Assembly (NCBI GenBank): GCA_038380795.1
Contig: CM076260.1
Span: forward strand, 4,625,533-4,689,532
Direction of reading: 5' to 3'
DNA: 64,000 nt
Origin: Pyrocephalus nanus
Lineage: Eukaryota > Chordata > Aves > Passeriformes > Tyrannidae
Of this stretch, positions 45,720 through 57,600 are shown piece by piece. The notes under the pieces are model-generated. The model ran no database searches, was not told where the DNA came from, and worked only from the letters and a program-made list of their open reading frames with translations. How positions within the stretch are numbered: position 1 is the stretch's first letter; each line of letters starts with the position of its first letter. The position numbers and the translations under genes are program-made.

Positions 45720-46400
45720 GATCCTTCCACGTCATGGCAGAGTTCCAGTTTGCAGGACACGGTGCATAAAGGCTGTGCTAACACCCACAGGGCTAAGTTA
45801 GTTCCAGACAGGGAGGAGCTTTGCTTTTCAGAGGATAGGGGAGAAGAAAGGAGAAATGGGCAATACATTGGTTGCAGGGCTTCTTTTCAGGAAGATCTCA
45901 ATGGCAGGGTCATGAGGGCAGTGATAGGTCTTAACAGCCCAGACCAGCCTCACCTGGGACCTCCAGCCCTTTCTCCCCGTGGATCCCATTTAAACTCAAG
46001 CCTGTGGTTCAGTCCCTGCTTGACCTAACCTGTAGGTTTGCAGATCTTCAGTCCTGCCTCTGACTGTGCCTCCTGGATGGACTTTAGACCTATAGTGTAG
46101 CTTTCTCCTCAGATCTATGTTTTATCTCATCTCCTTTAAACCCTGACTGGGCTCTCTGGAGGGGCCATGGATCTGGTTCCTCCCCTCGCTGTGGTTGCTC
46201 ACAGACCCCATTTCCAGCACAGAGCTCTACCTGATGTGCTCAGAATTACACCCTGTCAGCAGGGACACTGTCTGTGCTGCGGTCACTCCCACATCCTGGC
46301 TCATCCTCCCTCGTGGAACAGCTGGTCCTTGCTAGTTGACATGAGGGTGTTCTTTCAGGGATGTGCTGGGGGTTGTATCAGCTCGAGGGAGGAGAACTAG
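45720..46400. other. Unclassified GC-richer segment
   Basis: Clear shift to higher GC with C-rich runs ('CACCTGGGACCTCCAGCCCTTTCTCCCCGTGGATCCC', 'GGGGCCATGGATCTGGTTCCTCCCCTCGCTGTGG'). It is flanked by AT-rich DNA on the left and an old CR1 on the right, and ends near an A(9) run at about 46404-46412. It carries none of the CR1 3' landmarks. It may be an unrecognised retroelement internal or LTR segment, or an old GC-rich island; no family could be named. Confidence 0.4.
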
Positions 46401-46440
46401 TTGAAAAAAAAATTGGAAATAGTTCAGATGTGGACTCACA

Positions 46441-46840
46441 GGGGAACAGTGTCCAGCTTGGTGCTCCTCATACAAGACAGGCATCAATATACTGGAGTGA
46501 GTGCAAGACAGATCCATGAGGATTGTAAAGGGGATAAAAAGGGCATGATGTGCAAGGACAACAAGATTTGTTCCATGATAATGAGAGATGGCTGAGGGGA
46601 GATCTTCTAGCTGCCTCCAAAGGGCATGGAAAAGATAATTTAGACTTTCTGGACACGCACAGCTGACAGGGTGAGAGCCAACAAACTTGAGTTCCAACAA
46701 GAGAAAGTGCAGCTTGGAGTTGGGAATTTTTTTTCTGCCGTGCAGGTGGTTAAATAGTGGAACAAGGGCTCAAAGGGGTTATGAAATCTTCATCCTTGGA
46801 GACAGTAAAACCTCACAGGTCAAGGACCTGAGCTGACCTG
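46441..46840 (+). mobile_element. Old CR1 LINE, left part (interrupted)
   Basis: Plus-strand old CR1: 'GAACAGTGTCCAGCTTGGTGCTCCTCATACAAGACAGGCATCAATATACTGGAGTGAGTGCAAG', 'GAGATGGCTGAGGGGAGATCTTCTAGCTGCCTCCAAAGGG', 'GTGCAGGTGGTTAAATAGTGGAACAAGGGCTCAAAGGGG', 'CTTCATCCTTGGAGACAGTAAAACC'. It is highly diverged. It stops at '..GAGCTGACCTG', where the younger copy begins, and resumes at about 47037. Confidence 0.85.
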
Positions 46841-47031
46841 GTGAGGCACTGGCACAGGTTGTCCAGAGAAGCTGTGGCTGCCCTATCCCTGGAAGTGTTC
46901 AAGGCCAGGTTGGATGCAGCTTGGAGCAACCTGGGATAGTGGAAGGTGCCCCTGCCCATGGCAGGGGGTTGGAATGAGATGAGCTTTAAGGTCCCTTCCA
47001 AGCCAAACCAATCTGTGGTTCTGTGATTCTA
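46841..47031 (+). mobile_element. Young CR1 LINE 3' fragment nested in the old CR1
   Basis: 'GTGAGGCACTGGCACAGGTTGTCCAGAGAAGCTGTGGCTGCCCTATCCCTGGAAGTGTTCAAGGCCAGGTTGGATGCAGC', 'TGCCCATGGCAGGGGGTTGGAATGAGATG', ending 'AACCAATCTGTGGTTCTGTGATTCT'. It is far less decayed than its host element and in the same orientation. Confidence 0.93.
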
Positions 47032-47036
47032 CCCAA

Positions 47037-47080
47037 TCTAATCTGGCCCTGCTTCGATGAGGCACAGGACCAAGCGAGTT
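47037..47080 (+). mobile_element. Old CR1 LINE, right part
   Basis: 'TCTAATCTGGCCCTGCTTCGATGAGGCACAGGACCAAGCGAG' continues the older element ('...CTAATCTGGCCCTGCTT' follows '...GACCTG' in its family) on the far side of the nested copy. Confidence 0.7.
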
Positions 47081-49211
47081 GCTGCAAAGGTTGTTTCTAA
47101 CATATTTTATGGCTCAAAGCAAATCCTTAGAAACACATTTAGCTACAGCAAATGCACAAGTGAACAGCACAAATGAACAGCTGATGTCTGAAATCACAAC
47201 AGAGCAGCAACTCCCCCTGTCCTATTTCTTCTCTCTGCCTTTATTAGCAGGGGCTCATCTCTCAAAATGGAATTATTTCTCAGGAGCTCATCTGTTCCTT
47301 CTGTGCCAAGAACAAAGGAAAAGAAATATTTAAAATGAGTGTGATGTGAGCAGGATCATCGCAAAGTAAGATGTTTTTCAAAGTTTCCCAGGAGGGATCA
47401 CTAGTTTTTTAGATCCATCTGGAATTCAATCACTGTTACTTGCCAGCTGCTGCTGGGACCCTCCAGTTGTTTCTCCTCTTCTGGACACAACATGTAGTGG
47501 GAGCAGTTATTGCTGCTGAAATAACTCTGAAGGACAGGCACTTAAGCTGGGAATACAGGCAGCTTTTTGGGTTTGCTTTTTGAACTGGACCAAATTTATT
47601 TGCTACTGTCTTGACTGCTCACAGCTGAGGTTATTGGAGGGCACAATTTCTGAAAGCCCATGGAGAATACAGCAAAAGTAAAAAATTCCTTCACTGCACA
47701 ATCCTGACAGTTTCATTTAATGTTCCAGGATCCATTTTGGACCTCATATATGATAGAATTTATATTTTACATTTTATGCCCTTTTACATTTGCATGCCCT
47801 GTAAAGGCATGCAAATATGTCTCCAAAACAAGCACATTTAATTTGCAGAAGAAAAAATAAGAACTTAGAAACTCTAGGTATTAGTTCTCACTATCTAGCT
47901 AATTTCTTGACCCCAATATAAACTCAGCAAGAATCAAATAAAGTTAGTTCTACTCACCCATTTAAGCACCCCAAAATATTTTGCTGTCTCTTAAAGTGTC
48001 TAAATTTGGATTACTGACATGCTCTGGATCCCTTACTTCAGTAGAGAAGAATTGCACCTACAACCTACTGCAGGTGCTGAACTTGATCTCTGCAATGACT
48101 CCCCACTGACTGTGATCAATTGTATTCCTGAGCAGTCAAGAGTTTGACTAACACATCACATCCCAAGAGAGGTGCCTTATTCTTTCTTAAGTTTCCTGGA
48201 AAGTGATTTGAATTGAATTTCACAGATGTTTGAAGAGTTTTGTGAACACTGTTCAGCTTAGTTGCCTTAGACACCTGCGAGCTTAAGGCAAAAGAAACAA
48301 ACAAACAAACAAAAAAATCAACTTAAAGCAGCTGTTTGGGATGTTAAGATGCTTGTCCTTGACAAGATTGGAAAGTGAGTAGCTATGCATTTCTAGAAGA
48401 ATCAATAGACCCCTAAGGTGCATCTTCCTGGGTGTCTTAGAGCTAGTCCTGCTTTGCACCCCATATTGATGCCTTGGAGGTTTGGCCTTTTAGTATCACA
48501 CAAATCTAAAAGAAATGTGATAACACCGAACATGACAACGTGTTGCTAAAAACAAGCTGCCAAGCAGCTTCAGAAAGCTGTCAGACTACCTGTCAATAAG
48601 TGTGCATTGTTTGGTGAAGTGGATCCCAGCTGCAAATTCTGGGAAATGAGAGGGAGTTGAACACCCTACAAAGTTTCTCTTTGTCTCTGCATGGGCAGGG
48701 AGCCAGGACAGCAAGGATGCACACACACTGATGGCATCAAAAGAGTGTCTCAGTAACTTTATTGGCCTTTCTAGTGCATATTCAACCAGGCAGCATCTCA
48801 AAACTCCTGTCAAATAACGAATCAAGACATTATTAATAGGATAAAGCCTTTTGTCCCCAGGTTATTGGTCTGAACCTAGACAGGTGACAGATATTGAGAC
48901 AGGGACCTATTATGTGGTTGTCATTTGGCCAAAACAATAGAAATTAAAGGATATTCAGGTCCAAGATTTCATTCTATGACATTTTTTAATCAAGTATTGA
49001 CTTTAGGGAGCTAAGGCAGGGTTTGCCAAAGATGTACATCATGGTGTCATCAAAAAACAAGTTCATATTCCCAAGGCATTTTCCTTATTTCTAGCAGTAC
49101 CTTTGCATCAAAGCAGTGTTGTACAGGGTAACCACCCAAATATTAATTCTGGGTAGATTTTTCAGACTTTGCTTTCTCTTCTATTATCAGAATTATAGTA
49201 TTCATATAATG
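47081..49211. other. Unique DNA, no gene seen
   Basis: No gene was recognised. It contains the octamer palindrome at 47788-47816, a (CAAA)n patch at 48293-48317, and a moderately GC block at 48590-48850 that might be constrained but has no distinguishing features. Confidence 0.55.
47788..47816. promoter_or_regulatory. Perfect palindrome with two divergent octamer (POU) sites
   Basis: ATTTGCATGCC at 47788-47798 and GGCATGCAAAT at 47806-47816 form an 11-bp perfect inverted repeat with a 7-nt loop. Each arm contains the full octamer ATTTGCAT/ATGCAAAT bound by POU-domain factors. The symmetric pair could be a composite binding site or a chance hairpin. Confidence 0.5.
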
Positions 49212-49726
49212 TTCATAGAATCATAGAATCTTTAAGTTTGGAAAAGACCTGTAAGATCACTGAGTCCACCCTTTGACCAAACACTACCATATCAACTAAA
49301 CAACAGCACTGACTGCCTTGTCCAGTCATTTCTTGAACACCTCCAAGGATGGAGGCTCCACCACCTCCCTGGGCAGCCCCTTCCAATGCCTGACCAACCT
49401 TTCAGTGAAGAAATTCTTCCTGATGTCCAACCTGAACCTCCCCTGGTGCAGCTTGAAGACTTTCCCTCTTATCCTGTCCCTTGTTCCTTGGGAGCAGAAA
49501 CCAAACCCCCTGGCTCCACCTTCCTTATCAGGATGTTGCAGAGAGTGAGAAGGTCCTCCCTGACCTCATTTTCTCCAGGCTGAGCCCCCTCAGCTCTCTC
49601 AGCTGCTCCTCATATGACTTATTCTCTGGACCCTTCTCCAGCTTTGTTTCCCGTGCCTGGACATGCTCCAGGACCTCCATGTTTTTCTTGAAGTGAGAAC
49701 CCCAGAAATGGACACAGTATCATCAC
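49212..49726 (-). mobile_element. CR1 LINE 3' fragment, long
   Basis: Minus strand. Starts 'TTCATAGAATCATAGAATCTTTAAGTTTGGAAAAGACCTGTAAGATCACTGAGTCC'. It continues with 'CACCTCCAAGGATGGAGGCTCCACCACCTCCCTGGGCAGCC', 'TTTCAGTGAAGAAATTCTTCCTGATGTCCAACCTGAACC', 'CTCCAGGCTGAGCCCCCTCAGC' and 'TCCTCCATGTTTTTCTTGAAGTGAGAACCCCAGAAATGGACACAGTA'. Little decayed; it reaches further 5' than most copies here. Confidence 0.96.
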
Positions 49727-50571
49727 TCTCCATCCTCACAGGCAACATTAGCTCAGTTAGATCTGTAGTGAATAGTTTACTACAGTGCAGACAAATGCAA
49801 CTACACTTCTTCCATACTCACATCAGCCACAAAGATTCAGTGAAAATAAATATATCCACTGGAGGAAGTTTAAATAATATGTTTTTCATATCTTAAATAA
49901 GAACAAAGACAGACTGGCCATAAAACATTTGAAAATCTTAGTAGTGTCTACATATAAATAAATATGCTCAAAATATTTTCAGAGAGTTGACAGAATTTGC
50001 ATCTGATTGATATCAAAAAGCTTCAGTTTTCTTTTCTTAACAGTACAAAGAAAAGAAACATCTAAGGCAAAGCATATTGGGCCTGTAAGTTTTTGGTGAA
50101 GATGTGAGAATCTTGAGATTTGTCTAAATCATTTGGAATCAAATGGAAAAACATATGTCTCTGTGTGACAGACAGAGGAACACTTCAGAGGCTACTCCAA
50201 GGGCAAAGTTTTGCTTGAACCTGGCTTGGTCTGTCCTTACTGAGAGGAAGACACAAACAAGAAAAGAAATTATTCAAGTGATAAATGTTATAGATAAAAA
50301 TTCTGAATAAGAGAACATGGGAAGCATACAATAAGTATTTTGAGATCTAAAAATATGAATGAACCAGAAAGAATGTTCTGCATCTTGGAAATTCTTCTTC
50401 TTTTAGTCATAATTTTTTTGTCCCTTAATCTTTCTGTTACATTTCCTCTCGTTGCTATGACTTGGGGAGAAGAAGCTAAGGAGAGTGATGTTTCCACATC
50501 AGTGTGATTTTTGTCATGGGAATTACTGTGTGGATCAGCATCATTCACTATGGCTGGTGCAAATAACAGGG
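49727..50571. other. Unique AT-rich spacer
   Basis: No gene or repeat was recognised. Confidence 0.6.
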
Positions 50572-50722
50572 GATCACAGAATCACAGAATGTTTGGGTTG
50601 GAAGGGGCTTTCAAGATCATCTATTTCCAACCTCTCTGCCAGGGGAAGTGACACCTTCTACTAGACAAGGTAGTTCAGAGCCTGGCCTTGAACACTTAGA
50701 GGGGTTGGGCATCCACATCTTG
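50572..50722 (-). mobile_element. CR1 LINE 3' fragment
   Basis: 'GATCACAGAATCACAGAATGTTTGGGTTGGAAGGGGCTTTCAAGATCATCTATTTCCAACC', 'GACACCTTCTACTAGACAAGG', 'GCCTGGCCTTGAACACTTAG'. Minus strand with a small internal deletion. Confidence 0.93.
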
Positions 50723-51039
50723 ATATCCATCTTGAAACAGGGCTTTTCCACCTTCCCAGTATTCCCTCTCACCTCTTCCCATGACAGCCCTGCATGGACT
50801 TAGTGGTGTAATTTTCATCAACCCACTTTTCACTGGAATTTGAGAGAGTAGGAGGGAAAGAGTGAGTAGTGAAGAGAACTGAGGATTGTTATGCTTAGTT
50901 TTATTCAGCTATAACATCCCACTGAAGAATCATCTGGACATGGTGGGTTTTTGTTATCTGAACGTTTCTCTGAGAGCTGACAACTGAACCTCTGTCTAAA
51001 CACAACACACGGCAAATGGTGAAGCGGAGAAGTGACAGC
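50723..51039. other. Unique spacer
   Basis: No gene or repeat was recognised. Confidence 0.6.
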
Positions 51040-51380
51040 TCAGTATGAAGTCTCAGTGCTCAGATTTTTCATTTTCTATTCAAATCACTGTTTACAAGCT
51101 TCCTGAACAACAGTTCCAGGATGCAAAATGGCATTCACTGTCCTCCCTCTCATTTGGCTTGGCAGAATAAAGGTCACGAGCGAGTCTGTCAGACTGAACG
51201 CCGCTTCTTTTGCTCACTGTGACAAACAAAGAGCTAATCTGATGCTGTAGGCTCTGTCACCTCTATCAAATCTCATTTTGTCTTCAGTTTGTTGGCAGTT
51301 TCAAATGGCTGCTTTTCAAAAGCTTCTCTCCTGAATATGTGAATTTGGGGCCTTACATCTTTTTCTCCTGAGATGTTGAC
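51040..51380. promoter_or_regulatory. Candidate conserved non-coding element
   Basis: Unique block with retained CpGs ('GGTCACGAGCGAGTC', 'GAACGCCGC') and SOX-like 'GTGACAAACAAAGAGC'. Further even-textured words such as 'GCTAATCTGATGCTGTAGGCTCTGTCACCTCTATCAAATCTCATTTTG' fall at about 51234-51281. It contains no repeat or plausible ORF. Confidence 0.4.
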
Positions 51381-52121
51381 ATGCTGCTCAGAGCATGGAC
51401 TAATGATTGAATCTCTTTTTCCAGTGTATCATATCTTTACACTAGTCTGGCTTGGAGAGGGTTTTTCACACATACACTTGTTTAAACATACTCAGTTCAA
51501 CATTTCAGGGGTTTTGTTGTTTTTTTTTTCTACTTCTTCTTTTTCTTTGTAACGCAAAAATGCGAAATTAAAAGAGTCAGCTTTAACTTTATGTTGCAAC
51601 ACAGTTCCTTTCAACTTGCCTTGGTCCCGCGAGTACCCTGTCACCTTAATTTCTGTTTAGAGTAAGACAGGTTTGTAGCACTCTTCTCAGTAATTCATCT
51701 CTGAAATAAGGTTGACTTGGGGCCTCGTGTCTATCTTGAAGTATAATAGTGTCATTTACTCTTAAAAGTGGCATCAAGAGATCCTTTCTTTTGTCGCATT
51801 TGCAGTGTCTCTATAAAATCAGATCTTTTTCTAAAGGTTATGAGACTGGGCCCTGATCCTGTTAGTGATTTCTGCAAGGGAAACATTCTGAACCCGCGGC
51901 CTTTTAGACCATGGTTCTTATAAGGAAGGGGATGCTGTTTACAGCAGCCTGTGGCTTGTGATACCTAATAAAACCAGTGCTTGCTTGGGAAACTGGACTT
52001 TTTGCTTTCCATTTTTTTTGGTTCTTCTATCTCCAGATTTCTATATTTTTTTTTAACTTTAGTTTTTAAATTCTTATTTATTTTATTTTATTTTATTTAT
52101 TTTCATTTGTTATGCTTTATT
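51381..52121. other. Unique DNA, second possible regulatory block and (TTTTA)n
   Basis: 51590-51990 has scattered CpGs including a CCGCGG site near 51895 and 'GGTCCCGCGAGTACCC', and may belong to the same constrained region. A (TTTTA)n patch at about 52070-52100 precedes the next CR1. Confidence 0.4.
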
Positions 52122-52291
52122 TCATAGCATAATAGAATTATAGGATGTTTGGGGGTTGGAAGGGACCCTATAGATTATCTAGTTCCCCTCTGTTGTAGGC
52201 AGGGACACCTTCCACTAGATCAGCTTGCTCAAAGCTCCATCCAGCCTGGCAGTGAGAATCCACTTCCAGGGATAGGGTTTCCACAACCTCT
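52122..52291 (-). mobile_element. CR1 LINE 3' fragment
   Basis: 'TCATAGCATAATAGAATTATAGGATGTTTGGGGGTTGGAAGGGACCCTATAGATTATCTAG', 'GGCAGGGACACCTTCCACTAGATCAGCTTGCTCAAAGCTCCATCCAGCCTGGC', 'CACTTCCAGGGATAGGG'. Minus strand. Confidence 0.94.
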
Positions 52292-54493
52292 GTTAGTTTA
52301 GTTTTGTTTAGTTTATTTAGCATTTTTTAACCCAGGTTTTTTAATGTCTGTGTGAATGATACTTTCTTGATCAAGTTATCATCATTGTCATCCTCCAAAT
52401 CAGTGTTACCTGTCATAACTCTATTACAAATTTGATTGCTTCTAATTTGTTCTCTGAGACAGGATATTGTATAAGTCAAAGGAAGACTGACATCTTTAGG
52501 AAATTTCAATTTAATACATTATTTTAGTTTTCAACCACAGCATTTTCCAGATTTAATCTGGACTATACCCCAGTGAAAATACATTCCTAGACTTTAATGC
52601 ACAGGTGAAACCAAGATGACTTCCCTTGTTCAGTGACTCCTTGACACTGTCATTGAGGAACACCACAGTGGGAAACAACACTAGAAGTGTAGGATTTTCA
52701 CTCTTCCCCACATCACACACAGACATTCCAGTGTTAAAACACATCTTTCTCATTACTGGTACACAGCTGACAGTTCACAGTTGAGTTTGCTGCAGGAGCA
52801 TCATTTTGTTTCTTTGCATCTTTGTCATAATTGCCAGCACTGAGAATCAAGAGTGGCAGACTTTACAAAACCAGTCTCTTCTGTCATTTAACTTGCCTCC
52901 CAGAACTTGTGTAGAAAACTCCTTTTTGCTGTCAAGGTTTCTGTTATATTTGGTCTTCTGCTCTGAAATAGTCCCTGAGAAACTCAGTGAGTTTGTCAGA
53001 GTATATGACCTGCCTTGCTCTTGTGGTAGAGGAAGTGCATGTGTTTTAGAAGTGTCAGAGTTATTTCCAAACATAATAAAAGAGTTTCCCTTTACTTTTT
53101 ATTCTGTTTTTCCCTCTGGAACCTGTCTTTCCCAGCATCACATGCAGGTAGAAGGCAATGTCCCTTTTACTTCTCCTCTCTCTGCTGGCTGCTCACCCCA
53201 TCTTCCAACCTTCTCTTGCTTTACTCTGGTCTTTCTACTTATGCAACTTTCCAGTTCACCCCAAAAAACTAGATCAAAAATGTGGCTACCCTTATCTTGC
53301 TACAGCCTTGTGCTTGTGGGCCATTCCTCCCCTCACAACTTCTGGAAAGTCTAGGTTGCAATAATTTTAACCAAAAAACTGCCTCCTCCGCTACTATAAT
53401 GAAAATTTCCTTTTGAATGACCATTGTTGTTACTGTGTAATAATGAGTAGATTTACATGTGCATATATGAATACACACACACACCACAGGGAAACAAATT
53501 AGGCTTCAGATAACCATACTGATCATTAAACAAATTCTTGCACCTCTTCAGATCTGTGTTTATTTCAGAGGATTTTAGTTCTCATTTACACTATGGATAT
53601 GTCATATCACTCTGTCACTGTGAACATAAATTATTTTCAGGTATCAATTGCTCCAGTGCAATTGTTGAACAATAATAGAAATTGCTCAACTATGCTTCCA
53701 GCATGGGATGAAGTGAGTACAGTGTAAATGGCAAGCATGGCCATTTATTTTTCTTTATAGCCAAGCTGGCTCACTCATCCTTAGTTTAAGTGATAGTTCA
53801 AGCTGTGAAAGAGTTGTTAGCACACTCATCATTTTTATTACTTAGGAAATGGTCCCTTAGCTTAATTGGATCTGGAAAATTTGCTGAGCATTCAGGTGAA
53901 CCTCCATGAATCCCAGTAATATTGTGATACCCCATAAATCTCTGTCAGCTCTTGACATTCTAACTAAGCCTTCTATTTTCTGGAGTTTTGAGCCCAGAAT
54001 TGTAAAAAAAAAACCAAAAAAACCCTTCCATGAAGTCCATTTGGACTTGATTACTGTAATACATTTTACAGAGAGAATGCTGAGATACTATGAGTCCTGT
54101 CATGTTCATAAGATACACAACAATATTGATTTGTTTTTCAGATTAACACACTAAAAGTCCTTCCCTTAATCCTCTGTAACTGAATGGAAGAAGAGAGCAC
54201 TTGTAGGTGTACATCTAATAATCACCTTTCAGTAACCTCATTCAAAAGCTACAACTATCACTGTCAGCAGTGGTTCTGAATCCATCCCTTTGAATCCTCT
54301 CTGACATTTAGAAACAAAACCAAAGAGGAAAGAAAAAGGAAGAAAAAAAAAAGAAAAGAAAACAAGGAAACATTGGAGAACTTGATTTTCGAGTTTGTCC
54401 TTCCAAGACTTGGTCTGAAAGCTTTCAAAGGCATTAAGATACTTTCAGTTGACTTCAGTGGGCTTTAGATACATACTTTAGGGAACAGTGTTC
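52292..54493. other. Unique DNA, no supported gene
   Basis: Contains an exon-like minus-strand window at 52410-52453 and the longest open frame of the window (182 codons, plus, 52806-53354). Neither matches anything recognisable. An A-rich patch lies near 54005-54030 and a purine-rich patch at 54318-54372. Confidence 0.5.
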
Positions 54494-54612
54494 AAAAAAA
54501 GTGTATGAGTGACACTTGGGGACATGGTTTAGTGGTGGACTTGGCAGTGCTGGGGGACCAGTTGGACTCAGTGACTTTACTGGGCTTTTCCAGCCTTAAT
54601 TCTATGATTCTA
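54494..54612 (+). mobile_element. CR1 LINE 3' stub
   Basis: 'AAAAAAAGTGTATGAGTGACACTTGGGGACATGGTTTAGTGGTGGACTTGGCAGTGCTGGG', 'GTTGGACTCAGTGACTTTACTGGGCTTTTCCAGCCTTAATTCTATGATTCTA'. The terminus is nearly perfect. Confidence 0.95.
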
Positions 54613-57600
54613 ACAGTGTTTCTCAAACCAGCAGACAAGAGTCTTTCTTTCCCTCTCTCACCATAATGAAAAATAGTCCTAACTCACTATAAAAACCTTC
54701 TACAACTTCCCAGCTGTTCTCACTTCGGGAAACTGGGGGGAAAGAAGCTGCAGCCTCCTAATGAGGCAAACAAACCCAAAAGAAGCACAGGTAAGTGAAA
54801 TTCTTCTCCTCATCTTAACACACCTTGTTATTAAGTTATAACTGAGTTCTCTATCCTATAAAAATGACATCCTCCACAATACAGCTGGGATAGTTTAAGC
54901 TACCTTAAATCACTCAACCTGCAATACATCTGAAATGTTAATTAAGCAAGTTTTTTATCCTCACCTCTGCTCTGCTGGCTTTAGTGAAAGCTTGTCTGCC
55001 AGGGAAAACTCTCTACAGGTACCGCCAATTCTGTTTGAAGTTGGTGATCTGGGTTTGGCTCATAACATTCACAGTAGATTTACCTGAAAGATCAATAAAA
55101 GCGTGTTCAAAGCAAGATTGGCTTCATAGAGCCTAGGATTTTATTAATTTATATAAACTTCCTAAAACTTTTGCTATAAAGAAAAAGGGAAAAGCTTGAA
55201 AATATTCACAATCTCGTACAGCAGGATAATGAAACTGGCAAAGTTCTGGAATTTGTTATTTCTTTTCCAAAAAAACCTCCCTTGAAAATGTTTATTCTGG
55301 CAAGTCCTTGATTGAAAACCATGTCTTCTGTCATTGATGACGAGGTAGATCTTTGTAACACAAGTCTGAATGCAATTCTCATCCCCAACTGTTAAATGAA
55401 ATAGAATCCCTCACTGTGGCACATGTTATTTCTCCTTTATTTTTTTTTCATGGTGTATAGTTTAGTAGACTATAAAATAAGAATTTAAAAAGCAATCAAG
55501 CAGCCAGCAAGACTTTGATCTTTAAAATGCTGGAATTATCTTTAATCAGAGGAGATTTATAAGTAGTAGTTGAATTAAAGGTGGAATTACTGCCTGGCTT
55601 TGTTCGTTTAAGTTTCTCTGCTCTTCCCACTAACAAAAATTTTGTCTCAAATATCTCCTGTATCCTTTGAGAGGGATTTGTAATAGGCAGTCTCCAACTT
55701 CAGAATTGGGTTAATCTTCCAGATCTTTAGTGGTATCACTGTCAGTAAATTTGTAAGCTTGGAGATCCTTATCAGTGAAAGAATATTTGAAGCTCTGGGA
55801 ATGTGTTTTCCCAAGCCCATGGTGAACTGCCTGAAAGAGCAAAAGAAAATAGACTAAGTCTGGATGGAGAAATCCTTGTTTTTCATGCTTGCTCCTAGGG
55901 AAAACAAGACTATTTTCTTTTGAAATCCCATTTCCTCTGGATTTACTTGTTCTCATGCACTTCATGGGTCTTATGATGAAGGAAGGCTTTGATTTCTCTG
56001 GTGGAATAAATGGGAAAATATGTTGAAATGCTCAAAATGAGTTAAAAGTTTTATAATTATAATTTATAATTTATAAAAGAAAATTATACTTCCTCTACAT
56101 GTTTGATGGGCAATATGAAACCTGTAACAGAGAGGTCCCATCCAGGAGAGCAGTAAGGGTGTGCCAATGCCCAGGGACTAATGCATCACCAGACCCTTCA
56201 GCTATAGCTGAGCACTCTGATGTCTTCTTCCTCTTGCTACCCAGGTCAGGTTTGTCACTTCAGCAAGGACACATTCAGTCAGAAAGGACTTACTTCTATC
56301 CACAAAGAAAGAAATCCTTTTTTTGGTGTGTGTGTCTTTACTATCCAGTCATCCCCACGCTAAAAACATGGTTGGAAAAGTTTTGATGTCCCTTGTCAAA
56401 GTTTGAAATATTAATATTTCCAAAAACCATCTTAGAAATTTATTATAATTCAAGCAGAAAGAAAAAATATCTTAAAGTGATGGAATAGCACACGTAAATA
56501 GAGCCTTCCTGCCCCTGCTCCTTCTCAAGGTTTTCCCAGAGCAGTACTGATGGACAGTGCCTTCTTCATCTCCCACAAAATTATAAATTTAATATATTTT
56601 ATTGTAGTATTTTCTGGCTTCATTTTCATACCACTGAGAAGCAAGACTGTAGTCTCTGAGTTCACATTCAACAGATCAAAGTTTGGAAATAATTTTTTCC
56701 TTAATTTTTTGATACCACCAGGACACGAAAGACCAATAATGACCATGTGGCTGAGTAGCTGGAGGACAGAATTCCATGCACTTCATGGCCTTTATAGATC
56801 CTTCACCATATCACCTTCCTCCCATTCCATCCTGAAAGCAGAAAAAATGTGTATGGGGAGCGAAGTTATACAAAGGGGAACAGCTTTAAGTGAGTTTTCA
56901 AGAAAGCCAATTAGTCTGTGAAATAGAAGGTGGGTTATGGAGAAGGGAACATTTAGAGAGGAGATTACATTTTCTTTTCATTTTTTTTTTCTTTTCTTCT
57001 TTTCGTTTCCAAAGAAAGTGCCAGGTGTTTGTTCACTTTCCAACCCCTGAGAACCAAGTTTCAAACCTAATCCACTGAGCCCTTTGCTAACTCAAGCCTG
57101 CTGGATTTATCCTGCCTTACTTAGCACAAACTATCTGGATACTTTGACTGCTTCAGATGATTATGGCTGTAATTCTTTGTGGGGCTTTACTGCACCATAG
57201 CAAGGAATAATAACACCTTAAATATAAATTTAAAAAAAAAAATAGAAAAAAAATAAAAGAAGAAAGTAAGAAACCCCCAAAACCCTCAACTGTGAATAAA
57301 GGCTATTATAACCAGCAATAGCATTGCATTCTGCCTGAGTGTTCCTTCTGACAGTGTAACACTGGAAAAATAAGTATTCCCAGTGCCCCTTAGCAAGGAA
57401 AGGTCTAGCTGAGGCACAGAGAAGAGCAGTTTAACATTTCTTGGTTTTCCTTTTATTTGTGGGTACCTGGGAATGCTGCTCTTGTAGCTGCAAAGTAGGG
57501 CAATGCAACCCACAGATGCAATTTTCACAGAGAGAGACCAGGGAAGAACACTCTTAATAGACATCCAAAGGGAAGGGATGGCTGAGGGTCCCTTAAGGAA

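Noticed and set aside
52806..53354. 182-codon open frame on the plus strand, the longest in the window
   Set aside because: No recognisable domain, biased to F, L, S and C as expected from AT/pyrimidine-rich DNA, and overlapping frames of similar quality on both strands. One such frame in 64 kb is not surprising.
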